Source of the DNA: Crossaster papposus
Lineage: Eukaryota; Echinodermata; Asteroidea; Velatida; Solasteridae
Length of the DNA stretch: 64,000 nt
Assembly: GCA_037893245.1 (NCBI GenBank)
Contig: JBAIAA010000025.1
Span: 1,674,001-1,738,000 of the forward strand
Direction: 5' to 3'
In this document: positions 30,824-45,329 of the stretch, piece by piece
How the letters are laid out: each line of letters starts with the position of its first letter
Position numbering within the stretch: the stretch's first letter is position 1
Notes under the pieces: model-generated
The model's database searches: none
What the model was told of the DNA's origin: nothing
The model's input: the letters and a program-made list of their open reading frames with translations, nothing else
Made by a program: the position numbers and the translations under genes

Positions 30824-33277
30824 GGCTTTTTTGCAAATTTTGCGAAAAAGCCTTTGTTTTTGTTCTGATTTTTTTTTTTCTTCTTCTTCTTCTTCTTCTT
30901 CTTTTTTCTTTTCTTTTAGTAACCTAAACCCCATAGACTTTGTACACGTTTTTTCTGCCCGTCACTTTTAATAGAAAACAAAGTCGTATTTACATAAAAC
31001 TTAACCCAGGTGAAGACCATATAGTGAACTCGTGTCTCGCAGAAATACGTCATGGTGACGTCATCAGGGGTCACGTGACGTCATCTTAAAGGTGTAATTG
31101 ATTTAATCTTTGAAATTCAATAACAAATCAACCGCAAAAGACCGAAACTTAATTTTGGTGGCAATTGATAGAATAATCCAGGATCTTAATTTTATCTCGT
31201 GTGCGTGAAATCACGTGACCCTTCCTTCCGGTCTAAACCGGAAGTGCCTCATAATTTGAAAGTGAAAAATGATATGAACTTACTTTCAACGATGTTAGTG
31301 TCTGGCTACAATGTATTTTTCCAAAACAATATTGGTGACGTCATAACATGTTATAGCGCCCTCTAGCGGCAGTTTGAAAAATTGTTAAAATGAATAATCT
31401 GTTGATGTGTGTGGCGAAGTTTTCTGAAATCACTTTATAACCGGTGTATTTAATCAGCTTCATGCTAGTAACAAGTTGACGAGAAGGAAAAATTATGACG
31501 TCACCAGACCGGAAGTTATAATGAAAAGACTCCTTTTCCTTTGAAAATTCCTAAAAAATTAAACCTGACAGATACAATCTTGATTTTTGCTCTAAAGGTT
31601 AATGTAAAAGTAGTTCTCGAACTTCCCTGTGTTTTGGGGCAAAAAACGAACTTGAACATACCCTGCGGCACCCTTGAAATGTAATCGTTTTGGCCTAAGC
31701 GCATAAAGCATTGACCCCTTATATGTGCATGGCACACGTATAATAGGGGTGTACATGCTTGTATATGTACGTACGTATACACTGATAGTGTACTATGCAT
31801 TGAGCGAATGTATTACTACTGACATCGTACGTGCATGCAAATGTACGCTCACCCAAGAGGACACTAGCCGCCAACAAGCGAAACAGGATGACGTCATCAA
31901 ATTGCCTATGGGGAAGGGCACCGTGTGCGACAGGTAGGTAAACAGGCTCTCGGCTACGCATAATCCAATCCCATAGATTTTGTAAACGTTGTTTGCACAA
32001 TTCAAAGCACTTTTAACGAAAAACAAAGTCGTATTTCCATAAAACTTAACACCCAGGTAAAAACCCTATAGTAAACTCGTGTCTCGCAGAAATACGTCAT
32101 GGTTACGTCATCAGGGGTCACGTGACGTCATCTTAAAGGTGTAATTGATTTAATCTTTGAAAATCAATAACAAATCAACCGCAAAAGACCGAAACTTAAT
32201 TTTTGTGGCAATAGATAGGATAATCCAGGATCTTAATTTTATCTCGCGTGCGTGAAATCACGTGACCCTTTCTTCCGGTCCAAACCGGAAGTGCCTTATA
32301 ATTTAAAACTGGAAAATGATATAAACTTAATTTCAACGATGTTAGTGTCTGGCTAGAATAAACTTTTCAAAAAATTACCGGCGACGTCATAACACGTTAT
32401 AGCGCCCTCTAGCGGCAGGTTGAAAAATGGTTAAAATGCATAATTTGTTGGTGTGTGTGGCGAAGTTTGCTGAAATCACTTCATAACCGGTGTATATAAT
32501 CAGCTTCGTGCTAAGAACATATTGAGAAAGAGATTTATTGATGACGTCACCAAACCGGAAGTTACAATAAAAAAAACTTAAAACGTCGCTTAAAAATCAA
32601 CCACGATAGATATAATCCAGATTTTTGCTTTAAATAGCACAGTTAAGACAGCTCTCGAGCTTTCTGTTAATTACGTCACGATGACGTCATCAAGTGTCAG
32701 ATTACAAGCAACCAAATATTTCTAAATTTAATCTTTGAAAATCAATATAAAATCAACTGTAAGAGATCTGATTTAGATTTTTAGGAGAATTGATAGATTA
32801 ATCCATGGTCTTCATAATTTGTATTACATGCAAAAAGACCTGACACTTCCTTCCGGTCCAAACCGGAATTTCCTTATAATTTAAAAGTAAAAAACGATGT
32901 GAACTTACTTTCAACGATGTTAGGAGCTGGCTAGGTTGTAAGTAACAAAAATGTTAACCGTGACTTCATAAAATGTTAAAGCGCCCTCTAGCGTCATGTT
33001 GACAAATGTTACGTCATATTACGATTATGTTTGAATTATTACGTTTTTAGACGTTGAAGGCATATCTCAGCAAAGGATCGTGTTAACATAACACCTCATT
33101 TTGTGTTGTTAGGTGATAGATAGTTGCACAAAAAGTTCAGAAACGTGTGACGTCATTTGAATTTATTTTAATATGTTTAAATTAACTTAAATTCGTTTTT
33201 TTTGTTGTTAAATACTCAAATAAAATGCGAAAGCGAAAAAGCCCTATGTTCTGTTCCTTGAACAGACGTAGTTCTAG
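30824..33277 (+). mobile_element. GGC-type unit, long form with extra 31500-31990 segment
   Basis: Start palindrome 30824-30852, end CTAG 33274-33277. It includes a ~480-bp segment (31500-31990: AACATACCCTGCGGCACC, GACATCGTACGTGCATGC) shared with 33955-34410 and 42015-42495, then a second CCATAG-TTTGTAAACG start-like module. The unit is thus internally duplicated. Confidence 0.72.
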
Positions 33278-33279
33278 TT

Positions 33280-35141
33280 GGCTTTTTCGCAATTTTGCGA
33301 AAAAGCCTTTGTTTTTGTTCTGATTTTATTTTTTCTTTTTTTTTTATTTTTTCTTTTAGTAACATAAACCCCATAGACTTTGTACACGTTTTTTTGCACA
33401 AGTACTTTTAATAGAAAACAAAGTCGTATTTGCATAAAACTTAACCCAGGTGAAGATCCTATAGTGAACTCGTGTCTCGCCGAAAAACGTAATGGTGAGG
33501 TCATCAGGGGTCACGTGACGTCATATTAAAGGTGTAATTGATTTAATCTTTGAAATTCAATAACAAATCAACCGCAAAAGACCGAAACTTAATTTTTGTG
33601 GCAATAGATAGAATAATCCAGGATCTTGATTTTATCTCGCGTGCGTGAAATCACGTGACCCTTCCTTCCGGTCCAAACCGGAAGTGCCTCATAATTTGAA
33701 AGTGAAAAATGATATGAACTTACTTTCAACGATGTTAGTGTCTGGCTACAATGTATTTTTCAAAAAAAATATTGGTGACGTCATAACATGTTATAGCGCC
33801 CTCTAGCGGCAGTTTGAAAAATTGTTAAAATGAATAATCTGTTGATGTGTGTGGCGAAGTTTGCTGAAATCACTTTATAACCGGTGTATTTAATCAGCTT
33901 CATGCTAGGAACAAGTTGACGGGAAGAAAAAAATATGACGTCACCAGACCGGAAGTTAGAATGAAAAGACTCCTTTTCCTTTGAAAATTCCTAAAAAATT
34001 AAACCTGACAGATACAATCTTGATTTTTGCTCTAAAGGTTAATGTAAAAGTAGTTCTCGAACTTCCCTGTGTTTTGGGGCAAAAAACGAACTTGAACATA
34101 CCCTGCGGCACCGTTGAAATGTAATCGTTTTGGCCTAGGTGCAAAAAGCATTGACCCCTTACGCGTGCATGCCACACGTATAATATACATGCTAGTACAT
34201 GTACGTATACACCGATAGTGCATTATGTATTGAGCGAATGTATCACCACTGACATCGTTCGTGCAAGCACATGTACGCTCACCCAAGAGGACACTAGCTG
34301 CCAACCTGTGAAACAGGATGACGTCATCAAGTTGCCCATGGGGAAGGGCGCCGCGTACGACAGGTAGGTAAACACGCTTTCGGCTACGCAGAATCCAACC
34401 CCGTAGACTTTGTAAACGTTGCTTGCACAATTCAAAGCACCTTTAACGGAAAAACAAAGTCGCATTTCCATAAACTTGACCCAGGTGAAGACCCAATAGC
34501 GAACTCCAGTCTCGCCGACAGACACCACGAGGAAGACGTCATCAGGCCCACGTGACCTTATCTTAAAGGTGCAATTGATTTAATCTTTGATAATCATTAA
34601 AACATCAACCGCAAAAGACCGAAACTTGAATTTTGTGGCAATTAATCGAATAATCCAGGATCTTCATTTTATCTCAGGTGCGTGAAATCACGTGACCCTT
34701 CCTTCCGGTCTAAACCGGAAGTGCCTCATAATTTGAAAGTGAAAAATGATATGAACTTACTTTCAACGATGTTAGTGTCTGGCTAGGTTGTAAGTAACAA
34801 AAATGTTAACAGTGACTTCATAAAATGTTAAAGCGCCCTCTAGCGTCATGTTGACAAATGTTACGTCATATTACGAATATATTTGAATTATTACGTTTTT
34901 AGACGTTGAAGGCATATCTCAGCAAAGGATCGTGTTAACATAACACCTCATTGTGTGTTGTTAGGTGATAGATAGTTGCACAAAAAGTTCAGAAACGTGT
35001 GACGTCATCGTTTTAATCAGTTTGAATTTATTTTAATCTGTTTAAATTAACTTAAATTCTTTTTTTTGAAAAAAAATACTCAAAAAAAATGCAAAAGCGA
35101 AAAAGCCCTATGTTCTGTTCCTTGAACAGACGTAGTTCTAG
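33280..35141 (+). mobile_element. GGC-type unit
   Basis: It starts two bases after the preceding CTAG (CTAG-TT-GGCTTTTTCGC), so the junction is head-to-tail. Ends CTAG 35138-35141. It contains a 33955-34410 version of the extra segment. Confidence 0.75.
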
Positions 35142-36535
35142 TTCTTCTTTTTTTTTCTTTTAGTAACCTAAACCCCATAGACTTTGTACCCGTTTTTTTG
35201 CACAAGTACTTTTACCAGAGAACAAAGTCGTATTTCCATAAAACTTAACCCAAGTGAAGACCCTATAGTAAGCTCGTGCCTAGCCGACATACAACATGGT
35301 GACGTCATCAGGGGTCACGTGACGTCATCTTAAAGGTGTAATTGATTTAATCTTTGAAAATCAATACAAAATCAAGCGCAAAAGACCGAAACTTGATTTT
35401 TGTGGCAACAGATAGAATAATCCAGGATCTTCATTTTATCTTATGTGCGTAAAATCACGTGACCCTTCCTTCCGGTCTAAACCGGAAGTGCCTTATAATT
35501 TAAAAGTGATAAATGATATGAACTTACTTTTAACGATGTTAGTGTCTGGCTAGATTGTATTTTTCAAAAATAATACCGGCGACGTCATAACATGTTATAG
35601 CGCCCTCTAGCGGCAGGTTGAAAAATGGTTAAAATTAATATTCGGTTGATGTGTGTAGCGAAGTTTGCTGAAATAACTTTATAACCAGTGTATATAATCA
35701 GCTTGATGCTAAGACCATATTGGGAAGGGGAAATATTTATGACGTCACCAAACCGGAAGTTACAATGAAAAATCCTTTAAACCTTTAAAAATCGCTTAAA
35801 AATCAACCGGGATAGATATAATCCAGATTTTTGCTTCAAATAGCAAAGTTAAGACAGCTCTCGAGCTTTCTGTTAATTACGTCACGATGACGTCATCAAG
35901 TGTCAAATTACAATCAACCAAATATTTCTAGATATAATCTTTGAAAATCAATATAAAATCAACTGTAAGAAATCTGATTTAGATTTTTAAGGGAATTGAT
36001 AGACTAATCCATGGTCTTACATAATTTGTATTGGATGCAAAAAGACCCGACCCTTCCTTCCGGTCCAAACCGGAAGTGCCTTATAATTTAAAAATGGAAA
36101 ACGATGTGAACTTACTTTCAACGATGTTAGGCGCTGGCTAGGTTGTAAGTAACAAGAAAGTTAACGGTGACTTCATAAAATGTTATAGCGCCCTCTAGCG
36201 GCATGTTGACAAATGTTACATCATATTACGATTATATTTAAATTATTACGTTTTAAGACCTTTAAGCCATATCTCAGCAACGGAACGTGCTAACATAACA
36301 CATCTGTTTGTATTGTTAGGTGATGGATAGTTGCACAAAAAGTTCACAAACGTGTGACGTCATCGTTTTAATCAGTTTGAATTCATTGTAATCTGTTTAA
36401 ATTAACTTAAATTCGTTTTCAATGATTTTAAATTGTTTTGATGGTATAAAAGTTCAATTTTTGAAAAATTTAATCTAAAAAATTGCGAAAGCGAAAAAGC
36501 CATATGTTCTGTTCCTCGAACAGACGTAGTTCTAG
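35142..36535 (+). mobile_element. GGC-type unit without start palindrome
   Basis: Begins in a T/C tract with TTTTAGTAACCTAAACCCC, closes with GCGAAAAAGCC, stem-loop, CTAG at 36535. The interior matches 25743-27185 and 36601-38056 closely. Confidence 0.65.
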
Positions 36536-36541
36536 TTTTTT

Positions 36542-38056
36542 GGCTTTTTCGCAAATGCGAAAAAGCCTTTGTTTTTGTTCTGATTTTTTTTTTTCTTTTT
36601 GGCTTTTTCGCAAATTTTGCGAAAAAGCCTTTGTTTTTGTTCTGATTTTTTTTTTCTTTTTTCTTCTTCTTTTTTTTTCTTTTAGTAACCTAAACCCCAT
36701 AGACTTTGTACACGTTTTTTTGCACAAGTACTTTTACCAGAGAACAAAGTCGTATTTCCATAAAACTTAACCCAAGTGAAGACCCTATAGTAAGCTCGTG
36801 CCTAGCCGACATACGACATGATGACGTCATCAGGGGTCACGTGACGTCATCTTAAAGGTGTAATTGATTTAATCTTTGAAAATCAATAACAAATCAACCG
36901 CAAAAGACCGAAACTTGATTTTTGTGGCAACAGATAGAATAATCCAGGATCTTCATTTTATCCCATGTGCGTGAAATCACGTGACCCTTCCTTCCGGTCT
37001 AAACCGGAAGTGCCTTATAATTTAAAAGTGATAAATGATATAAACTTACTTTTAACGATGTTAGTGTCTGGCTAGATTGTATTTTTCAAAAAAAATACCG
37101 GCGACGTCATAACATGTTATAGCGCCCTCTAGCGGCAGGTTAAAAAAATGTTAAAATGAATATTCGGTTGATGTGTGTAGCGAAGTTTGCTGAAATAACT
37201 TTATAACCAGTGTATATAATCAGCTTCATGCTAAGACCATATTGGGAAGGGGAAATATTTATGACGTCACCAAACCGGAAGTTACAATGAAAAATCCTTT
37301 AAACCTTTAAAAATCGCTTAAAAATCAACCGTGATAGATATAATCCAGATTTTTGCTTCAAATAGCAAAGTTAAGACAGCTCTCGAGCTTTCTGTTAATT
37401 ACGTCACGATGACGTCATCAAGTGTCAAATTACAATAAACCAAATATTTCTAGATATAATCTTTGAAAATCAATACAAAATCAACTGTAAGAGATTTGAT
37501 TTAGATTTTTAAGGGAATTGATAGACTAATCCATGGTCTTCATAATTTGTATTGGATGCAAAACGACCCGACCCTTCCTTCCGGTCCAAACCGGAAGTGC
37601 CTTATAATTTAAAAATCGAAAACGATGTGAACTTACTTTCAACGATGTTAGGCGCTGGCTAGGTTGTAAGTAACAAGAAAGTTAACGGTGACTTCATAAA
37701 ATGTTAAAGCGCCCTCTAGCGGCATGTTGACAAATGTTACAACATATTACGATTATATTTAAATTATTACGTTTTAAGACCTTTAAGCCATATCTCAGCA
37801 ACGGAACGTGGTAACATAACACATATGTTTGTATTGTTAGTTGATGGATATTTTCACAAATAGTTCACAAACGTGTGACGTCATCGTTTTAATCAGTTTG
37901 GATTCATTTTAATCTGTTTAAATTAACTTAAATTCGTTTTCAATAATTTTAAATTGTTTTGATGGTATAAAAGTTCAATTTTTGAAAAATTTAATCTAAA
38001 AAATTGCGAATGCGAAAAAGCCCTATGTTCTGTTCCTCGAACAGACGTAGTTCTAG
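36542..38056 (+). mobile_element. GGC-type unit with a doubled start
   Basis: Two start palindromes (36542-36567 and 36601-36629) lie in one poly-T, and one end (CTAG 38053-38056). This is either an insertion whose outer partner closes further right, or a local duplication of the start. Confidence 0.7.
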
Positions 38057-38058
38057 TT

Positions 38059-38102
38059 GGCTTTTTCGCAATTTTGCGAAAAAGCCTTTGTTTTTGTTCT
38101 GA

Positions 38103-38133
<31 letters not shown>

Positions 38134-40016
38134 TTTTTTTCTTTTAGTAACCTAAACTCCATAGACTTTGTACACGTTTTTTTGCACAAGTACTTTTGCC
38201 AGAAAACAAAGTCATATTTCCATAAAACTTAACCCAAGTGAAGACCCCATAGTAAGCTCGTGCCTAGCAAACATACGTGATGGTGACGTCATCAGGGATC
38301 ACGTGACGTCATCTTAAAGGTGCAATTGATTTAATCTTTGAAAATCAATAACAAATCAACCGCAAAAGACCTAAACTTGATTTTTGTGGCAATAGATAGA
38401 ATAATTAAGGATCTTCATTTCATCTCATGTGCGTGAAATCACGTGACCCTTCCTTCCGGTCCAAACCGGAAGTGCCTTATAATTTAAAACTGGAAAATGA
38501 TATGAACTTAATTTCAACGATGTTAGTGTCTGGCTAGAATAAACTTTTCAAAATATTACCGGCGACGTCATAACACGTTATAGCGCCCTCTAGCGGCAGG
38601 TTGAAAAATGGTTAAAATGCATAATTTGTTGGTGTGTGTGGCGAAGTTTGCTGAAATCACTTCATAACCGGTGTATATAATCAGCTTCGTGCTAAGAACA
38701 TATTGAGAAAGAGATTTATTGATGACGTCACCAAACCGGAAGTTACAATGAAAAGACCTTAACACCTTAAAACGTCGCTTAGACTTTGTACACGTTTTTT
38801 TGCACAAGTACTTTTACCAGAAAACAAAGTCGTATTTTCATAAAACTTAACCCAGGTGAAGACCCTATAGAAAAATCGTGTCTCGCAGACATACGTCATG
38901 GTGACGTCATCAGGGGTCACGTGACGTCATCTTAAAGGTGCAATTGCTTTAATCTTTGAAAATCAATAACAAATCAACCGCAAAAGGCCTAAACTTGATT
39001 TTTGTGGCAATAGATAGAATAATTAAAGATCTTCATTTCAACTCATGTGCGTGAAATCACGTGACCCTTCCTTCCGGTCCAAACCGGAAGTGCCTTATAA
39101 TTTAAAACTGAAAAATGATATGAACTTACTTTCAACGATGTTAGTGTCTGGCTAGAATAAACTTTTCAAAATAATTACCGGCGACATCATAACACGTTAT
39201 AGCGCCCTCTAGCGGCAGGTTGACAAATGGTTAAAATGAATAATCTGTTGATGTGTGTGGCGAAGTTTGCTGAAATTACTTTATAACCGGTGTATATATA
39301 ATCAGCTTCGTGCTAAGAACATATTGAGAAAGAGATTTATTGATGACGTCACCAAACCGGAAGTTACAATGAAAAGACCTTAATACCTTTTCTGTTAATT
39401 ACGTCACGATGACGTCATCAAGTGTCAGATTACAAGCAACCAAATATTTATAAATTTAATCTTTGAAAATCAATATAAAATCAACTGTAAGAGATCTGAT
39501 TTAGATTTTTAGGAGAATTGATAGATTAATCCATGGTCTTCATAATTTGTATTACATGCAAAAAGACCTGACCCTTCCTTCCGGTCCAAACCAGAAGTGC
39601 ATTATAATTTAAAAGTGGAAAACGATGTAAACTTATTTAAAACGATGTTAGGCGCTGGCTAGGTTATAAGTAAAAACAAAGTTAACGTTGACTTCATAAA
39701 ATGTTATAGCGCCCTCTAGCGGCATGTTGACAAATGTTACGTCATATTACGATTATATTTGAATTATTACGTTTTTCGACCTTTAAGTCATATCTCAGCA
39801 ACGGAACGTGCTAACATAACATACGTTTGTATTGTTAGGTGATAGATAGTTGCACAAAAAGTTCAGAAACGTGTGACGTCATCGTTTTAATCAGTTTGAG
39901 TTTATTTTAATCTGTTTAAATTAACTTAAATTCGGTTTTTTTGAAAACAAATACTCTAAAAAAATGGGAATACGAAAAACCCCTATGTTCTGTTCCTTGA
40001 ACAGACGTAGTTCTAG
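38059..40016 (+). mobile_element. GGC-type unit, internally rearranged
   Basis: Start palindrome 38059-38086, directly after CTAG-TT. At about 38779 the module is cut and restarts (ACGTCGCTTAGACTTTGTACACG), so part of a second unit is fused in. Ends CTAG 40013-40016; the arm near the end is mutated (ACGAAAAACCC). Confidence 0.7.
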
Positions 40017-43000
40017 TTTTTTCTTTTTTTTCTTTTAGTAACCTAAACCCCATAGACTTTGTACACGTTTTTTTGCACAAGCACTTTTAATAGAAAACAA
40101 AGTCGTATCCAAACAAAACTTAACCCAAGTTAAGACCCTATAATGAGCTCGTGCCTAGCAGACATACGTCATGGTGACGTCATCAGGGGTCACGTGACGT
40201 CATCTTAAAGGTGTAATTGATGTAATCTTTGAAATTCAATAACAAATCAACCGCAAAAGACTGAAACTTGATTTTTGTGGCAATAGATATAATGACCCAG
40301 GATCTTCATTTCATCTCGCGTGCGTAAAGTCACATGACCCTTCCTTCCGGTCCAAACCGGAAGTACCTTATAATTTAAAACTGAAAAATGATATGAACTT
40401 ACTTTCAACGATGTTAGTGTCTGGCTGGAATAAACTTTTCACAAAAATTACCGGCGACGTTATAACACGTTATAGCGCCCTCTAGCGGCAGGTTGAATAA
40501 TGGTTAAAATGAATAATCTGTTGATGTGTGTGGCGAAATTTGCTGAAATCACTTTATAACCGGTGTATGTAATCAGCTTCGTGCCAAGAACATATTGAGA
40601 ACGAGAAATATTGATGACGTCACCAAACCCGAAGTTACAATGAAAAGACCTTTAAACCTTAAAAAATTGCTTAAAAATCAACCGCGATAGATATAATCCA
40701 GATTCTTGCTTCAAATAGCAAAGTTAAGACAGCTCTCGAGCTTTCTGTTAATTACGTCAAGATGACGTCATCAAGTGTCAGATTACAAGCAACCAAATAT
40801 TTCAAGATTTAATCTTTGAAAATTGATATAAAATCAAATGTAAGAGATCTGATTTAGATTTTAAGGGAATTGATAGATTAATCCATGGTCTTCATAATTT
40901 GTATTACATGCAAGAAGACCTGGCCCTTCCTTCCGGTCCAAACCGGAAGTGCCTTATATTTAAAAGTGGAAAACGATGTGAACTTACTTTCAACGATGTT
41001 AGGCGCTGGCTAGGTTGTAAGTAACAAACAAGTTAATGGTGACTTCTTAAAATGTTATAGCGCCCTCTAGCGGCTTGTTGACAAATGTTACATCATATTA
41101 CGATTACATTTGAATTATTACGTTTTTCGACCTTTAAGTCATATCTCAGCAACGGAACGTGCTAACATAACATACGTTTGTATTGTTAGGTGATAGATAG
41201 TTGCACAAAAAGTTCACAAACGTGTGACGTCACCGTTTTAATCAGTTTGGATTAATTTTAATCTGTTTAAATTAACTTAAATTCGTTTTCGATGATTTTA
41301 AATTATTTTGATGGTATAAAAGTTCAATTTTTGAAAAATTTAATCAAAAAAATTGCGAAAGCGAAAAAGCCCTATGTTCTGTTCCTCGAACAGACGTAGT
41401 TCTAGTTTTCTTTTTTTTCTTTTCTTTTAGTAACCTAAACCCCATAGACTTTGTACACGTTTTTTTGCACAAGCACTTCTCATAGACAACAAAGTCGTAT
41501 CCAAACAAAACTTTACCCAAGTGAAGACCCTATGGTGAGCTCGGTCCTAACAGACATACGTCATGGTGACGTCATCAGGGGTCACGTGACGTCATCTTAA
41601 AGGTGCAATAGATTTAATCTTTGAAAATCAATAACAAATCAACCGCAGAAGACCGAAACTTAATTTTTGTGGCAATAGATAGAATAATCCAGGATCTTAA
41701 TTTTATCTCGTGTGCGTGAAATCACGTGACCCTTCCTTCCGGTCTAAACCGGAAGTGCCTTATAATTTAAAACTGAAAAATGATATGAACTTATTTTCAA
41801 CGATGTTAGTGTCTGGCTAGAATAAACTTTTCAAAAAAAATACCGGCGATGTCATAACATGTTATAGCGCCCTCTAGCGGCAAGTTGAAAAATTGTTAAA
41901 ATGAATAATCTGTTGATGTGTGTGGCGAAGTTTGCGGAAATCACTTTATAACCGGTGTATTTAGTCAGCTTCATGCTAGGAACAAGTAGACGAGAAGAAA
42001 AAATTATGACGTCACCAGACCGGAAGTTACAATGAAAAGACTTCTTTTCCTTTGAAAATTCCTAAAAAATTTAACCTGACAGATATAATCTTGATTTTTG
42101 CTCTAAAGGTTAGTGTAAAAGTAGTTCTCGAACTTTACTGTGTTTTTTTGGCAAAAAACGAACTTGGACATACCCTGCGGCACCCTTGAAATGTAATCGT
42201 TTTGGCCTAGGCGCATAAAGCATTGACCCCTTATATGTGCATGACACACGTATAATAGGGGTGTACATGCTTGTATAAGTACGTACGTATACACTGATAG
42301 TGTACTATGCATTGAGCGAATGTATCACTACTGACATCGTACGTGCATGCAAATGTACGCTCACCCAAGATGACACTTGCCGCCAACAAGCGAAACAGGA
42401 TGACGTCATCAAATTGCCTATGGGGAAGGGCGCCGTGTGCGACAGGTAGGTAAACAGGCTCTTGGCTACGCAGAATCCAATCCCATAGACTTTGTAAACG
42501 TTGTTTGCACAATTCCAAGCACTTTTAACGAAAAACAAAGTCGTATTTCCATAAAACTTAACCCAGGTGAAGACCCTATAGTAAACTCGTGTCTCGCAGA
42601 CATACGTCATGGTTACGTCGTCAGGGGTCACGTGACGTCATCTTAAAGGTGCAATTGATTTAATCTTTAAAAATAATTAACAAATCAACCACAAAAGACC
42701 GAAACTTGATTTTTGTGGCAATAGATAGAATAATCCAGAATCTTCATTTTATCTCGTGTGCGTAAAATCACGTGACCCTTCCTTCCGGTCCAAACCGGAA
42801 GTGCCTCATAATTTGAAAGTGAAAAATGATATAAACTTACTTTCAACGATGTTAGTGTCTGGCTAGAATAAACTTTTCCAAAACAAATCAGGCGACGTCA
42901 TAATATGTTATAGCGCCCTCTAGCGGGAAGGTTGAAAAATGGTTAAAATGAATAATCTGTTGATGTGTGTGGCGAATTTTGCTGAAACCACTTTATAACC

Positions 43001-43810
43001 GGTGTATATAATCAGCTTCATGCTTAGACCATATTGGGAAGGAGAAATATTTATGACGTCACCAAACCGGAAGTTACAATGAAAAATCCTTTAAACCTTA
43101 AACAATCGCTTAAAAATCAACCGCTATAGATATAATCCAGATTTGTGCATCAGATAGCAAAGTAAAGACAGCTCTCGAGCTTTCTGTTAATTACGTCACG
43201 ATGACGTCATCGAATGTCAGATTACAAGCAACCCAATATTTCTAGATTTAATCTTTGAAAATCAATATAAAATCAACTGTAAGAGATCTGATTTAGATTT
43301 TTAAGGGAATTGATGATTAATCCATGGTCTTCATAATTTGTATTACATGCAAAACAAACTGACCCTTCCTTCCGGTCTAAACGGGAAGTGCATTATAATT
43401 TAAAAGTGGAAAACGATGTGAACTTACTTTCAACGATGTTAGGCGCTGGCTAGGTTGTAAGTAACAAACAAGTTAACGGTGACTTCTTAAAATGTTATAG
43501 CGCCCTCTAGCGTCATGTTGAAAAATGTTACGTCATGTTACGATTATGTTTGAATTATTACGTTTTTAGACGTTGAAGGCATATCTCAGCAAAGGATCGT
43601 GTTAACATAACACCTCATTTTGTGTTGTTAGGTGATAGATAGTTGCACAAAAAGTTCAGAAATGTGTGACGTCATCGTTTTAATCAGTTTGAATTTATTT
43701 TAATATGTTTAAATTAACTTAAATTCGGTTTTTTTGAAAAGAAATACTCTAAAAAAAATGCGAAAGCGAAAAAGCCCTATGTTCTGTTCCTTGAACAGAC
43801 GTAGTTCTAG
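40017..43810 (+). mobile_element. Two GGC-type units without start palindromes
   Basis: Ends at 41402-41405 and 43807-43810, each with GCGAAAAAGCC and the CTGTTC-GAACAG stem-loop. Both begin in short T/C tracts with TTTTAGTAACCTAAACCCC. The second contains the third copy of the extra segment (42015-42495). Confidence 0.65.
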
Positions 43811-43823
43811 TTTTTTCCTTTTT

Positions 43824-45329
43824 GGCTTTTTCGCTTTCAGCGAAAAAGCCTTTCTTTTTCTTCTGTTTGTTTTTTTGGCTTTTTCGCAAATTTTGCGAAA
43901 AAGCCTTTGTTTTTGTTCTGATTTTTTTTTTTCTTTTTTCTTTTAGTAACCTAAACCCCATAGACTTTGTACACGTATTTTCTGCCCGTCACTTTTACCA
44001 GAAAACAAAGTCATATTTCCATAAAACTTAACCCAGGTGAAGACCCTATAGTGAACTCGTGTCTCGCAGAAATACGTCATGGTTACGTCATCAGGGGTCA
44101 CGTGACGTCATCTTAAAGGTGCAATTGATTTAATCTTTGAAAATCAATAACAAATCAACCGCAAAAGACCGAAACTAAATTTTTGTGGCAATAGATAGAA
44201 TAATTCAGGATCTTAATTTTATCTCGTGTGCGGGAAATCACGTGACCCTTCCTTCCGGTCTAAACCGGAAGTGCCTCATAATTTGAAAGTGGAAAACGAT
44301 GCGAACTTATTTTCAACGATGTTAGTCTCTGGTTAGATCGTGCTTCTCAAAAAAATTACCGGTGACGTCATAACATGTTACAGCGCCCTCTAGCGGCAGG
44401 TTGAAAACTGTTAAAAATGAATAATCAGTTGATGTGTGTGGCGAAGTTTGCCCAAATCACTTTATATCTGGTGTATATAATCAACTTCATGTTAGGAACA
44501 AGTTGGCGGAGAGAAAAAAATATGACGTCACTAGACCGGAAGTTACAATGAAAAGACCTTTAAACCTTAAATAATCGCTGAAAAATCAACCGCGACAGAT
44601 ATAATTCTTTTTTTTGCTTTAAATAGACAAGTTCAGACAGCTCTCGAGCTTTATGTTAATGACGTCACGATGACGTCATCAAGTATCAGATAACAAGCAA
44701 CTAATGATTTCTAGATTTAATCTTTAAAAATCAATATAAAATCAACTGTAAGAGATCTGATTTAGATTTTAACGGGAATTGATAGAATAATCCAGGGTCT
44801 TCATATTTTGTATTACATGCAAAATGACTTGACCCTTCCTTCCGGTCCAAACCGGAAGTGCCTTATAATTTAAAAGTTGAAAATGATATAAACTTACTTT
44901 CAACTATGATAGTCTCTGTCTAGCTACACTCTACACAAAAGTTACCGGTGACGTCATAAATTGTCACGGCGCCCTCTAGTGGAAGGTTGAAAAATGTTTA
45001 AAATGAATAATCAGTTGATGTGTGTGCCGGAGTTTGCTCAAATCGCTTTGTAACTGGTATTTATAATCAGCATCTTGTCAGCAACAAGTTGGCGAAGAGA
45101 AACAAATATGACGTCACTAGACCGGAAGTTACAATGCAAAGACCTTTAAACATTTAAACATTGCTTAAAATAAACCGCGTGAGATATAATCCAATTAATG
45201 TTTTTCAATTTTCATTTTTAAAAATTGAATGCTAAGGAAATTTTACAAATAAAATCATAAATGTAATGAACAATGAACAAAAATTCGAAAAAGCCATATG
45301 CTCTGTTCATAGAACAGACATATTTCTAG
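43824..45329 (+). mobile_element. GGC-type unit with a doubled start, diverged interior
   Basis: Start palindromes 43824-43850 and 43877-43905. The 3' part (44285 on) is more diverged from the other units. It ends CGAAAAAGCCATATG, stem-loop, CTAG 45326-45329. Confidence 0.7.

Noticed and set aside
28383..30934. Lysine-rich or Phe-rich open frames through poly-T tracts
   Set aside because: They are translations of homopolymers and repeated modules; the same pseudo-peptides recur with every unit.
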